DNA of 64,000 bases from Prochlorococcus sp. AG-347-G22 (lineage in GTDB: Bacteria; Cyanobacteriota; Cyanobacteriia; PCC-6307; Cyanobiaceae). Positions 21,649 to 32,955 of the stretch are shown here, piece after piece. Position numbers and translations under genes: made by a program. The DNA lies in contig QCBK01000002.1 of NCBI GenBank assembly GCA_003281635.1, forward strand, positions 1 to 64,000, given 5' to 3'. The notes beneath the pieces were generated by a model. It saw nothing but the letters and a program-made list of their open reading frames with translations. It had not been told where the DNA came from and searched no databases. Position 1 is the stretch's first letter; the number at the start of each line of letters is the position of its first letter.

Positions 21649-21777
21649 TTAAATTCTTTCGCTCCAATAAATAACAGCTCCAAAAGTCTCTAATTGCAGT
21701 CTTCTATGCTTAGCCTCTCTTAAGGAAACCACCTCTTTCGATCTTTTTCCGTTAAGAAGCCATTCGATTATTACCAA
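21649..21777 (-). CDS. Candidate 42-aa small protein, TTG start (not in supplied ORF track)
   Basis: Frame TTG GTA ATA ATC GAA TGG ... GAA AGA ATT TAA gives LVIIEWLLNGKRSKEVVSLREAKHRRLQLETFGAVIYWSERI; TGAGGA Shine-Dalgarno-like motif upstream. Confidence 0.5.
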   Translation of the reverse strand: MVIIEWLLNGKRSKEVVSLREAKHRRLQLETFGAVIYWSERI

Positions 21778-21965
21778 GTTAAATCCTCAATAACAAAGAA
21801 AATATTAAGACATTGAGGTTCTTTTCGTTAATATTGCAAAAAATAAGTTTACTTAAAGAAAAAAAATTACACATTTTTAGCGATTTTAGTCTAAAATCTT
21901 CGAAGCGGACTTTATTTTCCGTTTTTATTTACACGTCTCACTTAAGAGACATACTTTACGAACTC

Positions 21966-23048
21966 ATGACAACTATTCAGCAGCAGCGTTCTTCGCTGTT
22001 AAAAGGTTGGCCACAGTTTTGTGAGTGGGTAACATCAACTAACAACAGAATCTATGTTGGTTGGTTCGGCGTCTTAATGATCCCATGCCTACTTACAGCA
22101 GCGGCTTGCTTCATCGTTGCATTCATCGCAGCACCACCAGTAGACATCGACGGAATTAGAGAGCCAGTTGCTGGTTCATTCCTATACGGAAACAACATCA
22201 TTTCAGGTGCAGTTGTTCCTTCATCTAACGCTATTGGTCTACACTTCTACCCAATCTGGGAAGCAGCTACTGTAGATGAGTGGTTATATAACGGTGGTCC
22301 TTACCAGCTTGTAATTTTCCACTTCCTAATTGGTATTTCAGCATACATGGGAAGACAGTGGGAGCTTTCATACCGTTTAGGTATGCGTCCATGGATCTGT
22401 GTTGCATACTCTGCACCAGTTTCAGCAGCTTTCGCAGTATTCCTTGTATACCCATTCGGTCAAGGTTCATTCTCTGACGGAATGCCTCTAGGTATCTCTG
22501 GAACATTCAACTTCATGTTTGTTTTCCAAGCAGAGCACAACATTCTTATGCACCCATTCCATATGGCTGGTGTTGCTGGTATGTTCGGAGGATCTTTATT
22601 CTCAGCTATGCACGGTTCACTTGTTACTTCATCTCTAATCAGAGAAACAACTGAGACAGAATCTCAGAACTATGGTTACAAGTTCGGACAAGAAGAAGAA
22701 ACATATAACATCGTTGCAGCTCATGGCTACTTCGGTCGTTTAATCTTCCAATATGCAAGTTTTAACAACAGCAGAAGTCTTCACTTCTTCCTAGCTGTAT
22801 TCCCAGTTGTTTGTGTATGGTTAACTTCAATGGGTATCTGCACAATGGCATTCAACCTTAACGGTTTCAACTTCAACCAGTCAGTTGTTGATGCAAACGG
22901 TAAGATTGTTCCTACATGGGGTGACGTTCTTAACAGAGCAAACCTTGGTATGGAAGTAATGCACGAGCGTAACGCTCACAACTTCCCACTTGATCTAGCA
23001 GCAGCTGAGTCTACAACAGTAGCTCTTTCAGCTCCAGCTATCGGTTAA
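21966..23048 (+). CDS. psbA: Photosystem II D1 protein
   Basis: [40 protein letters not shown]...[16 protein letters not shown]; the ORF-track start at 21813 is upstream of the true start. Confidence 0.98.
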   Translation: MTTIQQQRSSLLKGWPQFCEWVTSTNNRIYVGWFGVLMIPCLLTAAACFIVAFIAAPPVDIDGIREPVAGSFLYGNNIISGAVVPSSNAIGLHFYPIWEAATVDEWLYNGGPYQLVIFHFLIGISAYMGRQWELSYRLGMRPWICVAYSAPVSAAFAVFLVYPFGQGSFSDGMPLGISGTFNFMFVFQAEHNILMHPFHMAGVAGMFGGSLFSAMHGSLVTSSLIRETTETESQNYGYKFGQEEETYNIVAAHGYFGRLIFQYASFNNSRSLHFFLAVFPVVCVWLTSMGICTMAFNLNGFNFNQSVVDANGKIVPTWGDVLNRANLGMEVMHERNAHNFPLDLAAAESTTVALSAPAIG

Positions 23049-23069
23049 GCTTAAAGTTCTTAAATTCCC

Positions 23070-23096
23070 AAGCCCCCTTTAAGGGGGCTTTTTTTG
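23070..23096 (+). terminator. Intrinsic terminator of psbA
   Basis: Stem AAGCCCCCTT/AAGGGGGCTT followed by a T-run. Confidence 0.9.
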
Positions 23097-23155
23097 TTTA
23101 ATTTTCAATTGGTTTCATATAATGTTTATATATAGATAAAACATTTGATATTTCT

Positions 23156-24253
23156 ATGAGTAGTAGTTTTGGAAAAATTTTTCGTGTTAGTACTTTTGGA
23201 GAATCACATGGTGGTGCAGTTGGAGTTATCCTTGATGGATGTCCCCCTAAGTTAAAAGTAGATATAGATCTGATTCAAAATGAATTAGATAGGCGCAGAC
23301 CTGGCCAAAGTGATATTACAACACCCAGAAATGAAGAAGATAAAATTGAAATATTAAGTGGAATAAAGGAAGGGTTAACACTTGGAACTCCAATAGCGAT
23401 GTTGGTAAGAAATAAGGATCAAAGACCAGGAGATTATGATACTTTAGAGCAAGTATTTAGACCTTCTCATGCAGATGGTACATACCATCTAAAATATGGA
23501 ATTCAGGCAAGTTCTGGTGGTGGAAGAGCCTCTGCAAGAGAAACAATTGGAAGAGTAGCTGCTGGTGCTGTAGCAAAACAATTATTAAAAAACTTCTGTA
23601 ACACTGAAATACTATCTTGGGTAAAGCGTATACATGATATTGATTCTGATATAAATAAAGAACAAATTTCTCTCAACAAAATAGATTCAAATATTGTTAG
23701 ATGTCCTGATGAACAGGTATCAGCAGAAATGATAGAGAGAATTAAGCAATTAAAGCGTCAAGGAGACTCTTGTGGCGGTGTTATTGAATGTCTAGTAAGA
23801 AATGTCCCTTCTGGTCTTGGAATGCCTGTTTTTGATAAATTAGAAGCTGATTTAGCGAAGGCTTTGATGTCTTTACCTGCCACGAAAGGGTTTGAAATCG
23901 GTTCAGGTTTCTCTGGAACTTATTTAAAAGGAAGCGAACATAATGATGCTTTCATTAAATCTGATGATATTAGGAGGTTAAGAACAATATCAAATAATTC
24001 AGGCGGTATACAGGGAGGAATAAGTAATGGCGAAAATATTGAGATGAAGATAGCTTTTAAACCTACAGCAACTATCGGGAAAGAACAGAAAACAGTAAAT
24101 GCTGAAGGAAAAGAAGTTTTGATGAAAGCAAAAGGGAGACATGATCCATGCGTTCTACCAAGAGCCGTTCCTATGGTTGATGCTATGGTAGCTTTAGTAC
24201 TTGCTGATCATTTACTATTGAATCAAGCTCAATGTAGCTTAATCGATAATTAG
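23156..24253 (+). CDS. aroC: Chorismate synthase
   Basis: [60 protein letters not shown]. Confidence 0.97.
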   Translation: MSSSFGKIFRVSTFGESHGGAVGVILDGCPPKLKVDIDLIQNELDRRRPGQSDITTPRNEEDKIEILSGIKEGLTLGTPIAMLVRNKDQRPGDYDTLEQVFRPSHADGTYHLKYGIQASSGGGRASARETIGRVAAGAVAKQLLKNFCNTEILSWVKRIHDIDSDINKEQISLNKIDSNIVRCPDEQVSAEMIERIKQLKRQGDSCGGVIECLVRNVPSGLGMPVFDKLEADLAKALMSLPATKGFEIGSGFSGTYLKGSEHNDAFIKSDDIRRLRTISNNSGGIQGGISNGENIEMKIAFKPTATIGKEQKTVNAEGKEVLMKAKGRHDPCVLPRAVPMVDAMVALVLADHLLLNQAQCSLIDN

Positions 24254-24287
24254 TAGTTTTGTTAAATAAATTATATTTATCTTTGAT

Positions 24288-24914
24288 TTAATTATTTTTG
24301 AGCCATTCATATATTTTTGGATCAAATTTTTTTTTAATAATACCTTTATCTCCAATCACGATTGCTTTATATCCTAAAGATTGATAAGTTTCTACATCAT
24401 TGATTGATAGGCCTCCAGCAGCAATGAAATCAATACTTTCAAAGTTGAGTATGTCTATAGAACTAGCTTTACTTTTTATTGGATAAATTTTGATAATGTT
24501 GCAATTTAAATTTATCGCTTCCTCCAGATCTTTTAAATTTTTAATTCCGGGTATTAATAAATAATTTTTTGACTTTGAATAATTAAAAAGATCTTTATCC
24601 CAAAATTTCATCATAGAAAAATGCAATCCAATTTTTAATGAATCTTCTATTGATTGCTGATTAACTATGGAGGCAGAACCTAAATTAACTTGTGGAAAAT
24701 TGAGTTTGATTTCGGATACAAAATCTAACCAATTTATGTTATTTGACCAACTTATTTCAATATTTTTTAATCCTAATTTTATTAAGCTTCCTAATTCTTC
24801 AAAAAATAAATTCTTTATTAAGTTATCTGAGTAAAAAGTATCTTCAGGTTTTATCAGCAAAAAAAAAGATTCTTTGAGAAGTAGATCAGAAAAAGAATCT
24901 TCTTTAATATTCAT
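24288..24914 (-). CDS. KDPG/KHG aldolase-family protein
   Basis: Aldolase-like (beta/alpha)8 pattern: NLGSASIVNQQSIEDSLKIG, LLIPGIKNLKDLEEAI, IKIYPIK, FIAAGGLSINDVETY. Confidence 0.75.
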   Translation of the reverse strand: MNIKEDSFSDLLLKESFFLLIKPEDTFYSDNLIKNLFFEELGSLIKLGLKNIEISWSNNINWLDFVSEIKLNFPQVNLGSASIVNQQSIEDSLKIGLHFSMMKFWDKDLFNYSKSKNYLLIPGIKNLKDLEEAINLNCNIIKIYPIKSKASSIDILNFESIDFIAAGGLSINDVETYQSLGYKAIVIGDKGIIKKKFDPKIYEWLKNN

Positions 24915-24930
24915 TAAATATTTGTTTTAA

Positions 24931-26784
24931 CTAGATATAATTCGCTACTTTGACTTCTGATCGGTTGAGTAAGTCTTGGATATCTTCAGTGTCTATAGTT
25001 TCCATTTCAATAAGCATTTGAGCCATTTCGTCAAGAACAGTTCTATTATCTGTTAAAACTTTAGTAGCTCTTTTATAAGCAACATCAACAAGCTCTGAAA
25101 CCTCTACATCAATTGTTGCAGCTGTGTCCTCAGAGAAGTCTCTTGTGGAGCTCATATCTCTTCCAAGAAACATTCCACCTTGGGATTGACCCAAAGCAAC
25201 TGGTCCTATTTTGTCACTCATGCCAAATTTAGTGATCATTTGTCTTGCTACATTGGCAACTTGTTGTAAATCATTTGAAGCTCCAGTTGTTACCTCTTCT
25301 TCTCCGTAGACTATCTCTTCAGCAACTCTTCCACCGAGAGCTACCGCCATTTGATTTTGAAGGTAAGAACGAGAGTAAAGACCTGATTCCATTCTTTCTT
25401 CACTTGGAGTAAAGAAAGTTAAACCTCCAGCTTGACCTCTAGGAATTATTGAAACTTTGGCTACAGGATCATAATCAGGCATTAATGCTCCCACTAGCGC
25501 ATGACCGGCTTCGTGATAAGCAACTAATTCTTTTTTCTTATCACTAATGACTCTATCTTTCTTTTCTGGACCTGCCATAACTCTCTCTATAGCATCGCCA
25601 ACTTCATCATTACTTACTTTATCTAAATCTTTTCTAGCTGCTAGTATTGCTGCTTCATTTAAAAGATTAGCTAAATCTGCTCCAGTAAATCCTGGTGTTC
25701 TTCTAGCAACTTTGTCTAAATCTACATCTTTTGAAAGAGTTTTATCTTTCGCATGAACATTTAATATCTGCAATCTACCTGCGTAATCTGGCCTATCAAC
25801 TGTTACCTGTCTGTCGAATCTTCCAGGACGCATTAAAGCTGAATCTAAGACATCAGGTCTATTGGTAGCAGCAACTATTATTATTCCTGAATTACCTTCA
25901 AAACCGTCCATTTCAGTTAGGAGTTGGTTTAGTGTTTGTTCTCTTTCATCATTTCCTCCACCCATACCAGCACCTCTTTGTCTCCCAACTGCGTCTATTT
26001 CATCAATGAACACGATACAAGGGGCATTCTTTTTTGCTTGTTCAAAAAGATCTCTTACTCTGCTAGCTCCAACTCCTACGAACATCTCTACAAATTCTGA
26101 ACCTGAAATTGAGAAAAAAGGTACACCTGCTTCTCCAGCTACTGCTTTTGCTAGTAATGTTTTTCCTGTACCAGGAGGGCCAACAAGGAGAACCCCTTTT
26201 GGAATTTTTGCTCCGACTGCAGTAAATCTATCTGGACTTTTAAGAAAATCTACAACTTCTGTTAGTTCTAATTTTGCACCTTCGACACCAGCAACATCTG
26301 AGAAGGTAACTTGTGTGGATGGTTCCATTTGAAGTCTAGCTTTACTCTTACCAAAACTCATGGCAGGGTTACCACCTCCAGCATTTCCACTTTGAGATCT
26401 TCTGAAAAGAAAAAATAGCCCTCCAATTAGTAGAACTGGGAAAATCAAGCTACTTAAAGCTTGTTGCCATGGATTGGCTAATTTTGTGGGAGTTACAGCT
26501 ATATCTACATTATTCTCAGTCAATATTTTTAATAAATCTTTATCAGGGGCTAAATTGACCTCAGATCTACTCCCATCATTTTCAACAACTTGAGCCGTGG
26601 CATTATCTGGAGATATTAGAACTCTACTGATTTCTTTATCTTGGACGGCCTCTATAAAATCGCTATATCTTAAGGTCTTTGTAGAACTTTCAGTACTAGG
26701 TTTATCAAATACAGAAGTACCAATGAAAATTACAGTAATCACAGCTAGGACGTAAAGTCCTACGTTTCTCCAACGTTTGTTCAC
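24931..26784 (-). CDS. ftsH: ATP-dependent zinc metalloprotease FtsH (GTG start)
   Basis: [55 protein letters not shown] zinc site. Confidence 0.97.
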   Translation of the reverse strand: MNKRWRNVGLYVLAVITVIFIGTSVFDKPSTESSTKTLRYSDFIEAVQDKEISRVLISPDNATAQVVENDGSRSEVNLAPDKDLLKILTENNVDIAVTPTKLANPWQQALSSLIFPVLLIGGLFFLFRRSQSGNAGGGNPAMSFGKSKARLQMEPSTQVTFSDVAGVEGAKLELTEVVDFLKSPDRFTAVGAKIPKGVLLVGPPGTGKTLLAKAVAGEAGVPFFSISGSEFVEMFVGVGASRVRDLFEQAKKNAPCIVFIDEIDAVGRQRGAGMGGGNDEREQTLNQLLTEMDGFEGNSGIIIVAATNRPDVLDSALMRPGRFDRQVTVDRPDYAGRLQILNVHAKDKTLSKDVDLDKVARRTPGFTGADLANLLNEAAILAARKDLDKVSNDEVGDAIERVMAGPEKKDRVISDKKKELVAYHEAGHALVGALMPDYDPVAKVSIIPRGQAGGLTFFTPSEERMESGLYSRSYLQNQMAVALGGRVAEEIVYGEEEVTTGASNDLQQVANVARQMITKFGMSDKIGPVALGQSQGGMFLGRDMSSTRDFSEDTAATIDVEVSELVDVAYKRATKVLTDNRTVLDEMAQMLIEMETIDTEDIQDLLNRSEVKVANYI

Positions 26785-26830
26785 AATAAAAAACCCTTAA
26801 TATATCTATAATACTAATAATAAAACAATA

Positions 26831-28006
26831 TTAAGAGCTTCTTAGAACATCTACTACACTTTTAAATGCAAACCATTCAGGAATTGGTTCGCCATTCCTC
26901 AATTTCTTTCTAAATTCAGTACCACTAAGTTTCATAATTTCATAATTAAATTCTTTAGCTTCTTCAGCTGTTATATATCCTTTTTCCTTCGTATAAACTA
27001 AATTTTTTGAAGGGACAGTCTGCATCATCAATTCATCTGCACACTTATTAGCAAAATTCTGTGCGTCATATGGGCCATAAAAATCTTCACCAGTTGATGA
27101 TGACTTACAACCAGCCATATCTCTACCAATAATAAAATGGGTGCAGCCATAATTTCTTCTGATTATCATGTGTTGAAGGGCTTCTCTTGGTCCTGCCATA
27201 TGCATTGAATAAGGTAAAAAAGCCCACTTTATTCTTTCATCAGATATTTCTTCTTCTAATTCTTTATAGGTCAAATATCTAACTTTTCCAGGTATATCAT
27301 CTTGTTGAGTTGGCCCACAAGTTGGATGTACTAAAACCACTGAGTTAGAAGAGACATTATCTGAGAGTAAGGCATTAGTAAATAATTCATAATGTGCTCT
27401 ATGAATTGGATTTCTGCATTGAAATGCAACTACATCATGATTTGATGGCAGTGTAGATCTAACTTCTTGAGGGGTTTTGCAGGGAAATTCTCTAACTGGT
27501 AGTTCGAAACCATAAACTCTTCCTCCTATATAAAATCTTCCTCTCTCGTTAAAAATCATCTTAACAGCAGGATGATCTAAAGAATTAGTGCCATAACAAA
27601 GTTCAGCTTCTAAAGATTTATCAGGCTCCCAAATAGAACTTACTTCTATAATTGCAATTTTTTGGTATTTGTAGGTAAGCAAGATTGTTTCTCCAGCTTT
27701 TACTTCTTCATTATTTGAATCAAAGACAATAGGTAAACCAAAAAGCAAACCGCTTGAATCTCTGTTGTTTTTGATAACCGATTTGTAGTTATTTTCATCC
27801 ATAAAACCTTCCAAAGGAGAAAAAGCACCAACCATCAAAAGTTCTACATCACATGCATTTCTCTCGCTACATTCAACCTCATAAGTAGCTTTAGAGATAA
27901 GATCATTTTTAAGGCTATTATCTTTAATAATTAAATTTTTTAGTTCCCCTCCATAAGGCGGAATTAGTCCATTAGAGTTACTTTTTGTTTTTTGTTGTAA
28001 TTCCAT
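26831..28006 (-). CDS. sat: Sulfate adenylyltransferase (ATP sulfurylase)
   Basis: VVAFQCRNPIHRAHYEL; GRDMAGCKSSSTGEDFYGPYDAQ. Confidence 0.95.
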   Translation of the reverse strand: MELQQKTKSNSNGLIPPYGGELKNLIIKDNSLKNDLISKATYEVECSERNACDVELLMVGAFSPLEGFMDENNYKSVIKNNRDSSGLLFGLPIVFDSNNEEVKAGETILLTYKYQKIAIIEVSSIWEPDKSLEAELCYGTNSLDHPAVKMIFNERGRFYIGGRVYGFELPVREFPCKTPQEVRSTLPSNHDVVAFQCRNPIHRAHYELFTNALLSDNVSSNSVVLVHPTCGPTQQDDIPGKVRYLTYKELEEEISDERIKWAFLPYSMHMAGPREALQHMIIRRNYGCTHFIIGRDMAGCKSSSTGEDFYGPYDAQNFANKCADELMMQTVPSKNLVYTKEKGYITAEEAKEFNYEIMKLSGTEFRKKLRNGEPIPEWFAFKSVVDVLRSS

Positions 28007-28033
28007 TTTTTGAATTGATTAAGAAAAATTTTG

Positions 28034-28064
28034 AAAAAAAAAGAGGGGTTCAACCCCCTTTTAT
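28034..28064 (-). terminator. Intrinsic terminator of psbO
   Basis: GGGGTT/AACCCC stem with T-run on the minus strand, directly after the psbO stop. Confidence 0.75.
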
Positions 28065-28078
28065 TTGTTAATTAGGAT

Positions 28079-28873
28079 TTATGCTTTTCTTCCATAAAGC
28101 TCTCCTACTATTTTTACATCAAGTGGATCTTTTGATCCCATATCTGTATCTGAAGGTTGGATAGCTTCAAAAGTACCAGCAAATTCGTCTGTGTCAGAAT
28201 CTACATTGTTGATTGAAAGAGTAATAACGCCAGTACCATTTACATCAACTTTAATATTTTCTTTGGCAAGTTCTTCGTCATCTCCTCCTAATGCAACTAA
28301 ACCTTGAGCATATTCAACTCCAGTATTTTTAGCTCTCGCCTTAGGATCTAAAAAATCACCTGTTCTGTAGTTAGGTGTAAATGTTGAGCCACTAACCTCA
28401 GTGCCTGGTTCAATAGATGAAGGCAAATCAGCAGTAAGATCTTTTGCTGAGAATGCAAATGGAACCTCTAAACCACCAGGGGTTAATACAGTAATAAGTT
28501 GAAAATCAATACCACCTTTTTCAGTGAAAGTTCCTGAATCTATATCTCCATAAACTTCTGTCACTGTGGTGTTATTTCTAGGACTAATGATTTTTGTAGA
28601 AACAAATTCTGCAGCTTTTCGTTTTGTCCCTGGTACTTTTACATAAACTTCTGTTGGATGCATGCATATCCCTTTAAGGCTATCTCCATTACCTAGAGAT
28701 ATTGATCCGGCAAGAGATGAGTCTAATGTAGGGCAATCATTAGCTTTTCCGGTATTAACAACATCTGTGAATTGTGCATTTCCTCTTTCAGAAAAAGCAA
28801 ATGTTTTAACAGGTACGAAAGCAAAAGTTATACAAATTGAAATAACAAAAGCTAAGAAAGAACGAATTCTCAT
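28079..28873 (-). CDS. psbO: Photosystem II manganese-stabilizing protein PsbO
   Basis: Signal peptide then CPTLDSSLAGSISLGNGDSLKGICMHPTEVYVK; start likely MRIRSFLAFVI (28873) rather than 28918. Confidence 0.93.
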   Translation of the reverse strand: MRIRSFLAFVISICITFAFVPVKTFAFSERGNAQFTDVVNTGKANDCPTLDSSLAGSISLGNGDSLKGICMHPTEVYVKVPGTKRKAAEFVSTKIISPRNNTTVTEVYGDIDSGTFTEKGGIDFQLITVLTPGGLEVPFAFSAKDLTADLPSSIEPGTEVSGSTFTPNYRTGDFLDPKARAKNTGVEYAQGLVALGGDDEELAKENIKVDVNGTGVITLSINNVDSDTDEFAGTFEAIQPSDTDMGSKDPLDVKIVGELYGRKA

Positions 28874-29090
28874 AATTAAAGTTGCAGTAAGGTTCTGTGA
28901 CAATAGATTAAAGGTCATCTAAATAGTTCAGTACGGATATTACAAGGGAAAGGACCATAATAGATAGGACTTTTAAATCCTCGATACAACCCGTAGCTTT
29001 TTTAGATTTTAAAAAACTGGAATTATTTTAAGCTATTACATTATTTTTAATGATTAAGATTACAAAAAAATACAAATTAAAAATTTTTTT

Positions 29091-30347
29091 TTATTTTTTT
29101 ATTGAAATAATTTGGGTTATTAATTTATTTGCTAAATCAATTTTTGATGTTTTGTTAATGTAGTATTCCAAATTGTTCGTATCGAACAGCCAACCTTCAT
29201 TTTGTGCTAAAAAGCCAAATCCTTGGCCTTCAAGATCAATTGGATTTGCGAATAGAAAATCACAACCCTTTTGGATAATCTTTTCCTTAATTGTTATTCG
29301 TGCTTCTTCGATAGATCCTGTAAAAGCACAAAAGCCTACAAAAACTTGGTTATCTTTTTTTGTTTTACTAATTGTTTTTAAAATATCTGGGACTAGCTCA
29401 AAGTTTTTATTCAAATGATCATTAATTTTATTTTTTGGAATTTTAGCTGAAGTAGCAGAGTTTATCTTGAAATCAGAGACTGCTGCATTCATGAAAAAAT
29501 AATCGCAATTTGATATTTCATTATCAAGCGCCCTAATTAAATCAACACTATTTTCAATTTCATATCTTTTTATTCCATCAGTAAGATTCTTATCAATTTT
29601 CAGAGGCCCATGGACATATTTTACTTCTGCCCCTCTAAACCTCGCTACTTGAGAAAGAAGTAGGCCCATAGCTCCAGAACTTTTGTTAGTAATGTGTCTT
29701 GCCGCGTCAATTTTCTCTGAGGTGCACCCTCCAGTTATCAAAATTTCTTTATTTAGTAAATCTTTGCGATATTCATTTTGTTTGTGTGAAGCTATAAATT
29801 CAAGAGCTAATTGAATTAGATCATTTGGAGGTATCTTACCGATGCCAATAGCATCACACGCTAAGAGGCCTTCACTTGGTTGCAAAGACAAAACATTTTC
29901 GTAATTCTGTAAATTCTCATAATTTTTTTGGACAGCTTTATTTAGCCACATTTGTGTATTCATAGCTGGCGCAACAATAATTGGCTTTATATTTGATATT
30001 AAGATGCTTGGGATCAATCCCTCTGCATTTCCAGTTACCCATTTTGCTAATGTTGTCGCTGTTAAAGGCGCAATGATTAAAATATCAGCCCAATTACTTA
30101 GTTCTATGTGAAGAGGTGTTGATTGACCATTTGACCATTGATCATTTTCTAAAATGCAAAGGTTTTTACTTAATATCGAGAGAGAAAGCGGCGTTATTAA
30201 TTTTTCTGCATTTTTAGATAAAACGCATCTTATTTCATAATTTTCTTTCGCTAATTGGCTAACTAATAATGGAATTCTTACAGCTGCAATACTCCCCGTT
30301 ATTAATAAAAGAACCTTTATTTTGGAGTCCTTACTTTTAGTTTTCAT
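29091..30347 (-). CDS. coaBC: Bifunctional phosphopantothenoylcysteine decarboxylase/synthase
   Basis: VLLLITGSIAAVRIPLLVSQL; VAPAMNTQMW; ITGGCTSEKIDAARHITNKSSGAMG. Confidence 0.92.
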   Translation of the reverse strand: MKTKSKDSKIKVLLLITGSIAAVRIPLLVSQLAKENYEIRCVLSKNAEKLITPLSLSILSKNLCILENDQWSNGQSTPLHIELSNWADILIIAPLTATTLAKWVTGNAEGLIPSILISNIKPIIVAPAMNTQMWLNKAVQKNYENLQNYENVLSLQPSEGLLACDAIGIGKIPPNDLIQLALEFIASHKQNEYRKDLLNKEILITGGCTSEKIDAARHITNKSSGAMGLLLSQVARFRGAEVKYVHGPLKIDKNLTDGIKRYEIENSVDLIRALDNEISNCDYFFMNAAVSDFKINSATSAKIPKNKINDHLNKNFELVPDILKTISKTKKDNQVFVGFCAFTGSIEEARITIKEKIIQKGCDFLFANPIDLEGQGFGFLAQNEGWLFDTNNLEYYINKTSKIDLANKLITQIISIKK

Positions 30348-30573
30348 CGAAAGGTTCCTGATCGAGAAGATGGATATAATTTGTTGTTAATTCAGGTCTA
30401 TTGATTGCAAGAGCCCTAAGTAAGTGCCAGTCTTTTAAACCATCAAATGGAGTATTGTAATTATCCTCCTCTAGCCTTAAAGCGAGCTCAAGGGTCATTT
30501 CTTCATCAAAAGAATTTACTAGTTCTTCACTTATTTGATTTTCAGAAATGAATTTCATATCGAGAAAAGTCAA
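30337..30573 (-). CDS. Conserved cyanobacterial protein (DUF2555-like)
   Basis: TLELALRLEEDNYNTPFDGLKDWHLLRALAINRPEL; overlaps coaBC start. Confidence 0.7.
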   Translation of the reverse strand: MTFLDMKFISENQISEELVNSFDEEMTLELALRLEEDNYNTPFDGLKDWHLLRALAINRPELTTNYIHLLDQEPFDEN

Positions 30574-30777
30574 TATATTCTAATAATAAAGCCTCAAGTA
30601 ATTATTTAAAATTGATATAAGTATTAATTAAATATTTTCAATTATGTGAAAATTTTCAATATTCATAGTCTTTTCAAATTATTGTGAAGTAATTTATCTT
30701 CATTCTCAATCATAAATATACAATCTCTACATTTCAAAAATATTCTCTCTTAAAATAAAAATGTCATAATTTACATC

Positions 30778-30978
30778 ATGTCTCAAACGAAAAGAGAACA
30801 AGTTATTAGTCACATTCGCTATTTAAGAGAAGAGCTTAGAGAAATGCATTTAGGAATAAAAGAAGATAATCTTTTCCCTGAACCAGGTGAGTTAAGAGGA
30901 TTAATGGCTCAGTTAGAAGCATTGCTTGAATTAATAGAAGGAAATACTAAAATTCAATCAAACTCTGAAGCAGCCTAG
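30778..30978 (+). CDS. Conserved hypothetical protein (66 aa)
   Basis: Intact charged helical ORF closely followed by a co-oriented gene. Confidence 0.65.
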   Translation: MSQTKREQVISHIRYLREELREMHLGIKEDNLFPEPGELRGLMAQLEALLELIEGNTKIQSNSEAA

Positions 30979-30989
30979 TTTAATACAAA

Positions 30990-31331
30990 ATGGTTGTTAA
31001 ACCTCAAAAGACAAAATTTCAGCTAAAAATTGTGGAAAATATTCAGACACTTAGTATTTGGGCTAATAATCCATGGCGAAGATATTCATTTTCATTGATT
31101 ACACTTTTAATTGGCTACTTTATGGGAAGTTCTCTTGGGATGGTAAGTGCTGTTGTGGAACTCATGGATCCTGTAGCTGCTTTCTTATCGGTAGTTTTTA
31201 TAGAGACTTTAATAGTTCTAAGAAGAAATTTTAGATATGAAAGGAAAAAGAAATTTTTAGTACTTTTTTTAGATTCTTTAAGATTAGGTTTATTTTATGG
31301 TTTCTTTACTGAAAGTCTTAAGTTGCTATAA
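30990..31331 (+). CDS. DUF565/Ycf20-like membrane protein
   Basis: NPWRRYSFSLITLLIGYFMGSSLGMVSA...PVAAFLSVVFIETL. Confidence 0.75.
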   Translation: MVVKPQKTKFQLKIVENIQTLSIWANNPWRRYSFSLITLLIGYFMGSSLGMVSAVVELMDPVAAFLSVVFIETLIVLRRNFRYERKKKFLVLFLDSLRLGLFYGFFTESLKLL

Positions 31332-31333
31332 AT

Positions 31334-32350
31334 TTATTTGTTATGTTTCTGTAATAGGTAAAGCAAAGCCATTCTTATAGGGATACCATTTGAAACTTGA
31401 TTATTAATTAAGCAATTAGGATATCGATCTACTACTTTGCTACTTATTTCAATATCTCTGTTAATTGGACCAGGATGGAGAATTGGAATTTCTTTATTAT
31501 TCAAAGATAATTTCTCTGGGGTTAAGCCATAATCCAAAGTATATGAATCAATGCTACTAAGTAAATTCTCCATCATTCTTTCTTTCTGAAGTCTTAAAAC
31601 AATAATCGCATCTGCAATTTTTATTGATTCTTCCAATGATCTAGAAATAGTTATGGAACCTCTTGATTTAACAGGATCTTCTGTTTGATTTGGCGCGGGA
31701 GTTTTTAAAAAATTGATAAATTCATCTGGTATTAATGTCTTAGGACCGCATAAGATTATGTCTGCGCCGAATGCACTCAAAGCCCAAAGATTAGATCTGG
31801 CAACCCTAGAATGATTAACGTCTCCAATTATTAAAATCTTTTTGGAATTTAAAACCTCTGGATTCAGTGTTTTTTTGGAGAAGAATTTTATTAATGTATA
31901 TATGTCAAGCAATCCTTGGCTAGGGTGACTATGTAATCCATCTCCAGCATTAAGAACAGAAGTCTTTGAATTTATTGCATCAAGTTTTTCAGCGATCTCA
32001 AAGGTTATGTAACTTGATGAATGTCTTATGACTAATGTATCAGCTCCCATAGCAGAATAAGTTATGGCTGTATCAATTATTGTTTCGCCTTTTGTTAACG
32101 AACTAGAGGATGGAGCAAAAGTTTGGACCTCAGCAGAAAGTCTTTTTGCTGCAAGCTCAAAACTATTTTTTGTTCTTGTACTAGGTTCAAAAAATAAAGA
32201 CGTTACCAAGGTACCTTGTAAGGCCGGTATCTTTTTCGTTCCTGCATTTTTTAGTGCATCAAATCTATTAGCTAATTCAAATACTGACTCATAATCTTTT
32301 ATTGAAAAATTAGCTAGTGTGTGAATATGTTTATGAGGCCAAATTTGCAT
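31334..32350 (-). CDS. pyrB: Aspartate carbamoyltransferase catalytic subunit
   Basis: [34 protein letters not shown]. Confidence 0.96.
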   Translation of the reverse strand: MQIWPHKHIHTLANFSIKDYESVFELANRFDALKNAGTKKIPALQGTLVTSLFFEPSTRTKNSFELAAKRLSAEVQTFAPSSSSLTKGETIIDTAITYSAMGADTLVIRHSSSYITFEIAEKLDAINSKTSVLNAGDGLHSHPSQGLLDIYTLIKFFSKKTLNPEVLNSKKILIIGDVNHSRVARSNLWALSAFGADIILCGPKTLIPDEFINFLKTPAPNQTEDPVKSRGSITISRSLEESIKIADAIIVLRLQKERMMENLLSSIDSYTLDYGLTPEKLSLNNKEIPILHPGPINRDIEISSKVVDRYPNCLINNQVSNGIPIRMALLYLLQKHNK

Positions 32351-32370
32351 TACGTTTAAAAGATAAATGA

Positions 32371-32955
32371 TTATTGAAATTTAGGTGTTATGTCACCTTT
32401 TAATCTTTTACTTACACTCCTACTATTTTTGAGATACCAACGCCATTTTATATTTTTTGCCTTTGATATGCCAATTCTCGTAGTCTGAATAAGATCTTTT
32501 TCTTCTAGAGAGGATTCTCTTGGAGAAATCCATAAAGATTTGTTATTAAGAACTTCAAGTGAGTTAAATGAAATGTCTATACTGAATGTCCTAGTCACTA
32601 GGCCAGGCCCAGAAGCTATTCTTTCATTCTTTTTAGAGATAAAAACTGATCTTATTAATACACCACTCGCAAAATTTTCTCTATCAGTAACTATGTTTAA
32701 ACAATGATGAATGCCATAAGATTTGTAAATATAAAATGTGCCAGGTTTACCAAATAATGATTTGTTTGATTCAGTCATTTTGCGGTAGCCATGACAGGCC
32801 TCTTCTTCCTGTGAATAAGCTTCAGTTTCAACAATAACCCCTTTAACTTGATCTATCTCATTATTTTTTTTTATGAGGCTACAGCCTATTAAATCAGGGG
32901 CAACAAGTTTAGAGTGCCGATAAAAAAAATTTTTTGGAAATAATTCTTCTTTTAT
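32371..32955 (-). CDS. 3-methyladenine DNA glycosylase (MPG family); no ATG/GTG/TTG start for the full-length frame
   Basis: ORF-track entry begins internally at MTESNKS; the same frame extends upstream as ...[50 protein letters not shown] back to a TGA at 32961-32959; ATA at 32955 is the only near-cognate start. Confidence 0.75.
   Translation of the reverse strand: MKEELFPKNFFYRHSKLVAPDLIGCSLIKKNNEIDQVKGVIVETEAYSQEEEACHGYRKMTESNKSLFGKPGTFYIYKSYGIHHCLNIVTDRENFASGVLIRSVFISKKNERIASGPGLVTRTFSIDISFNSLEVLNNKSLWISPRESSLEEKDLIQTTRIGISKAKNIKWRWYLKNSRSVSKRLKGDITPKFQ

Noticed and set aside
21813-21965. N-terminal extension of the psbA ORF
   Set aside because: D1 starts at [10 protein letters not shown] (21966); upstream residues are leader DNA that happens to be open.
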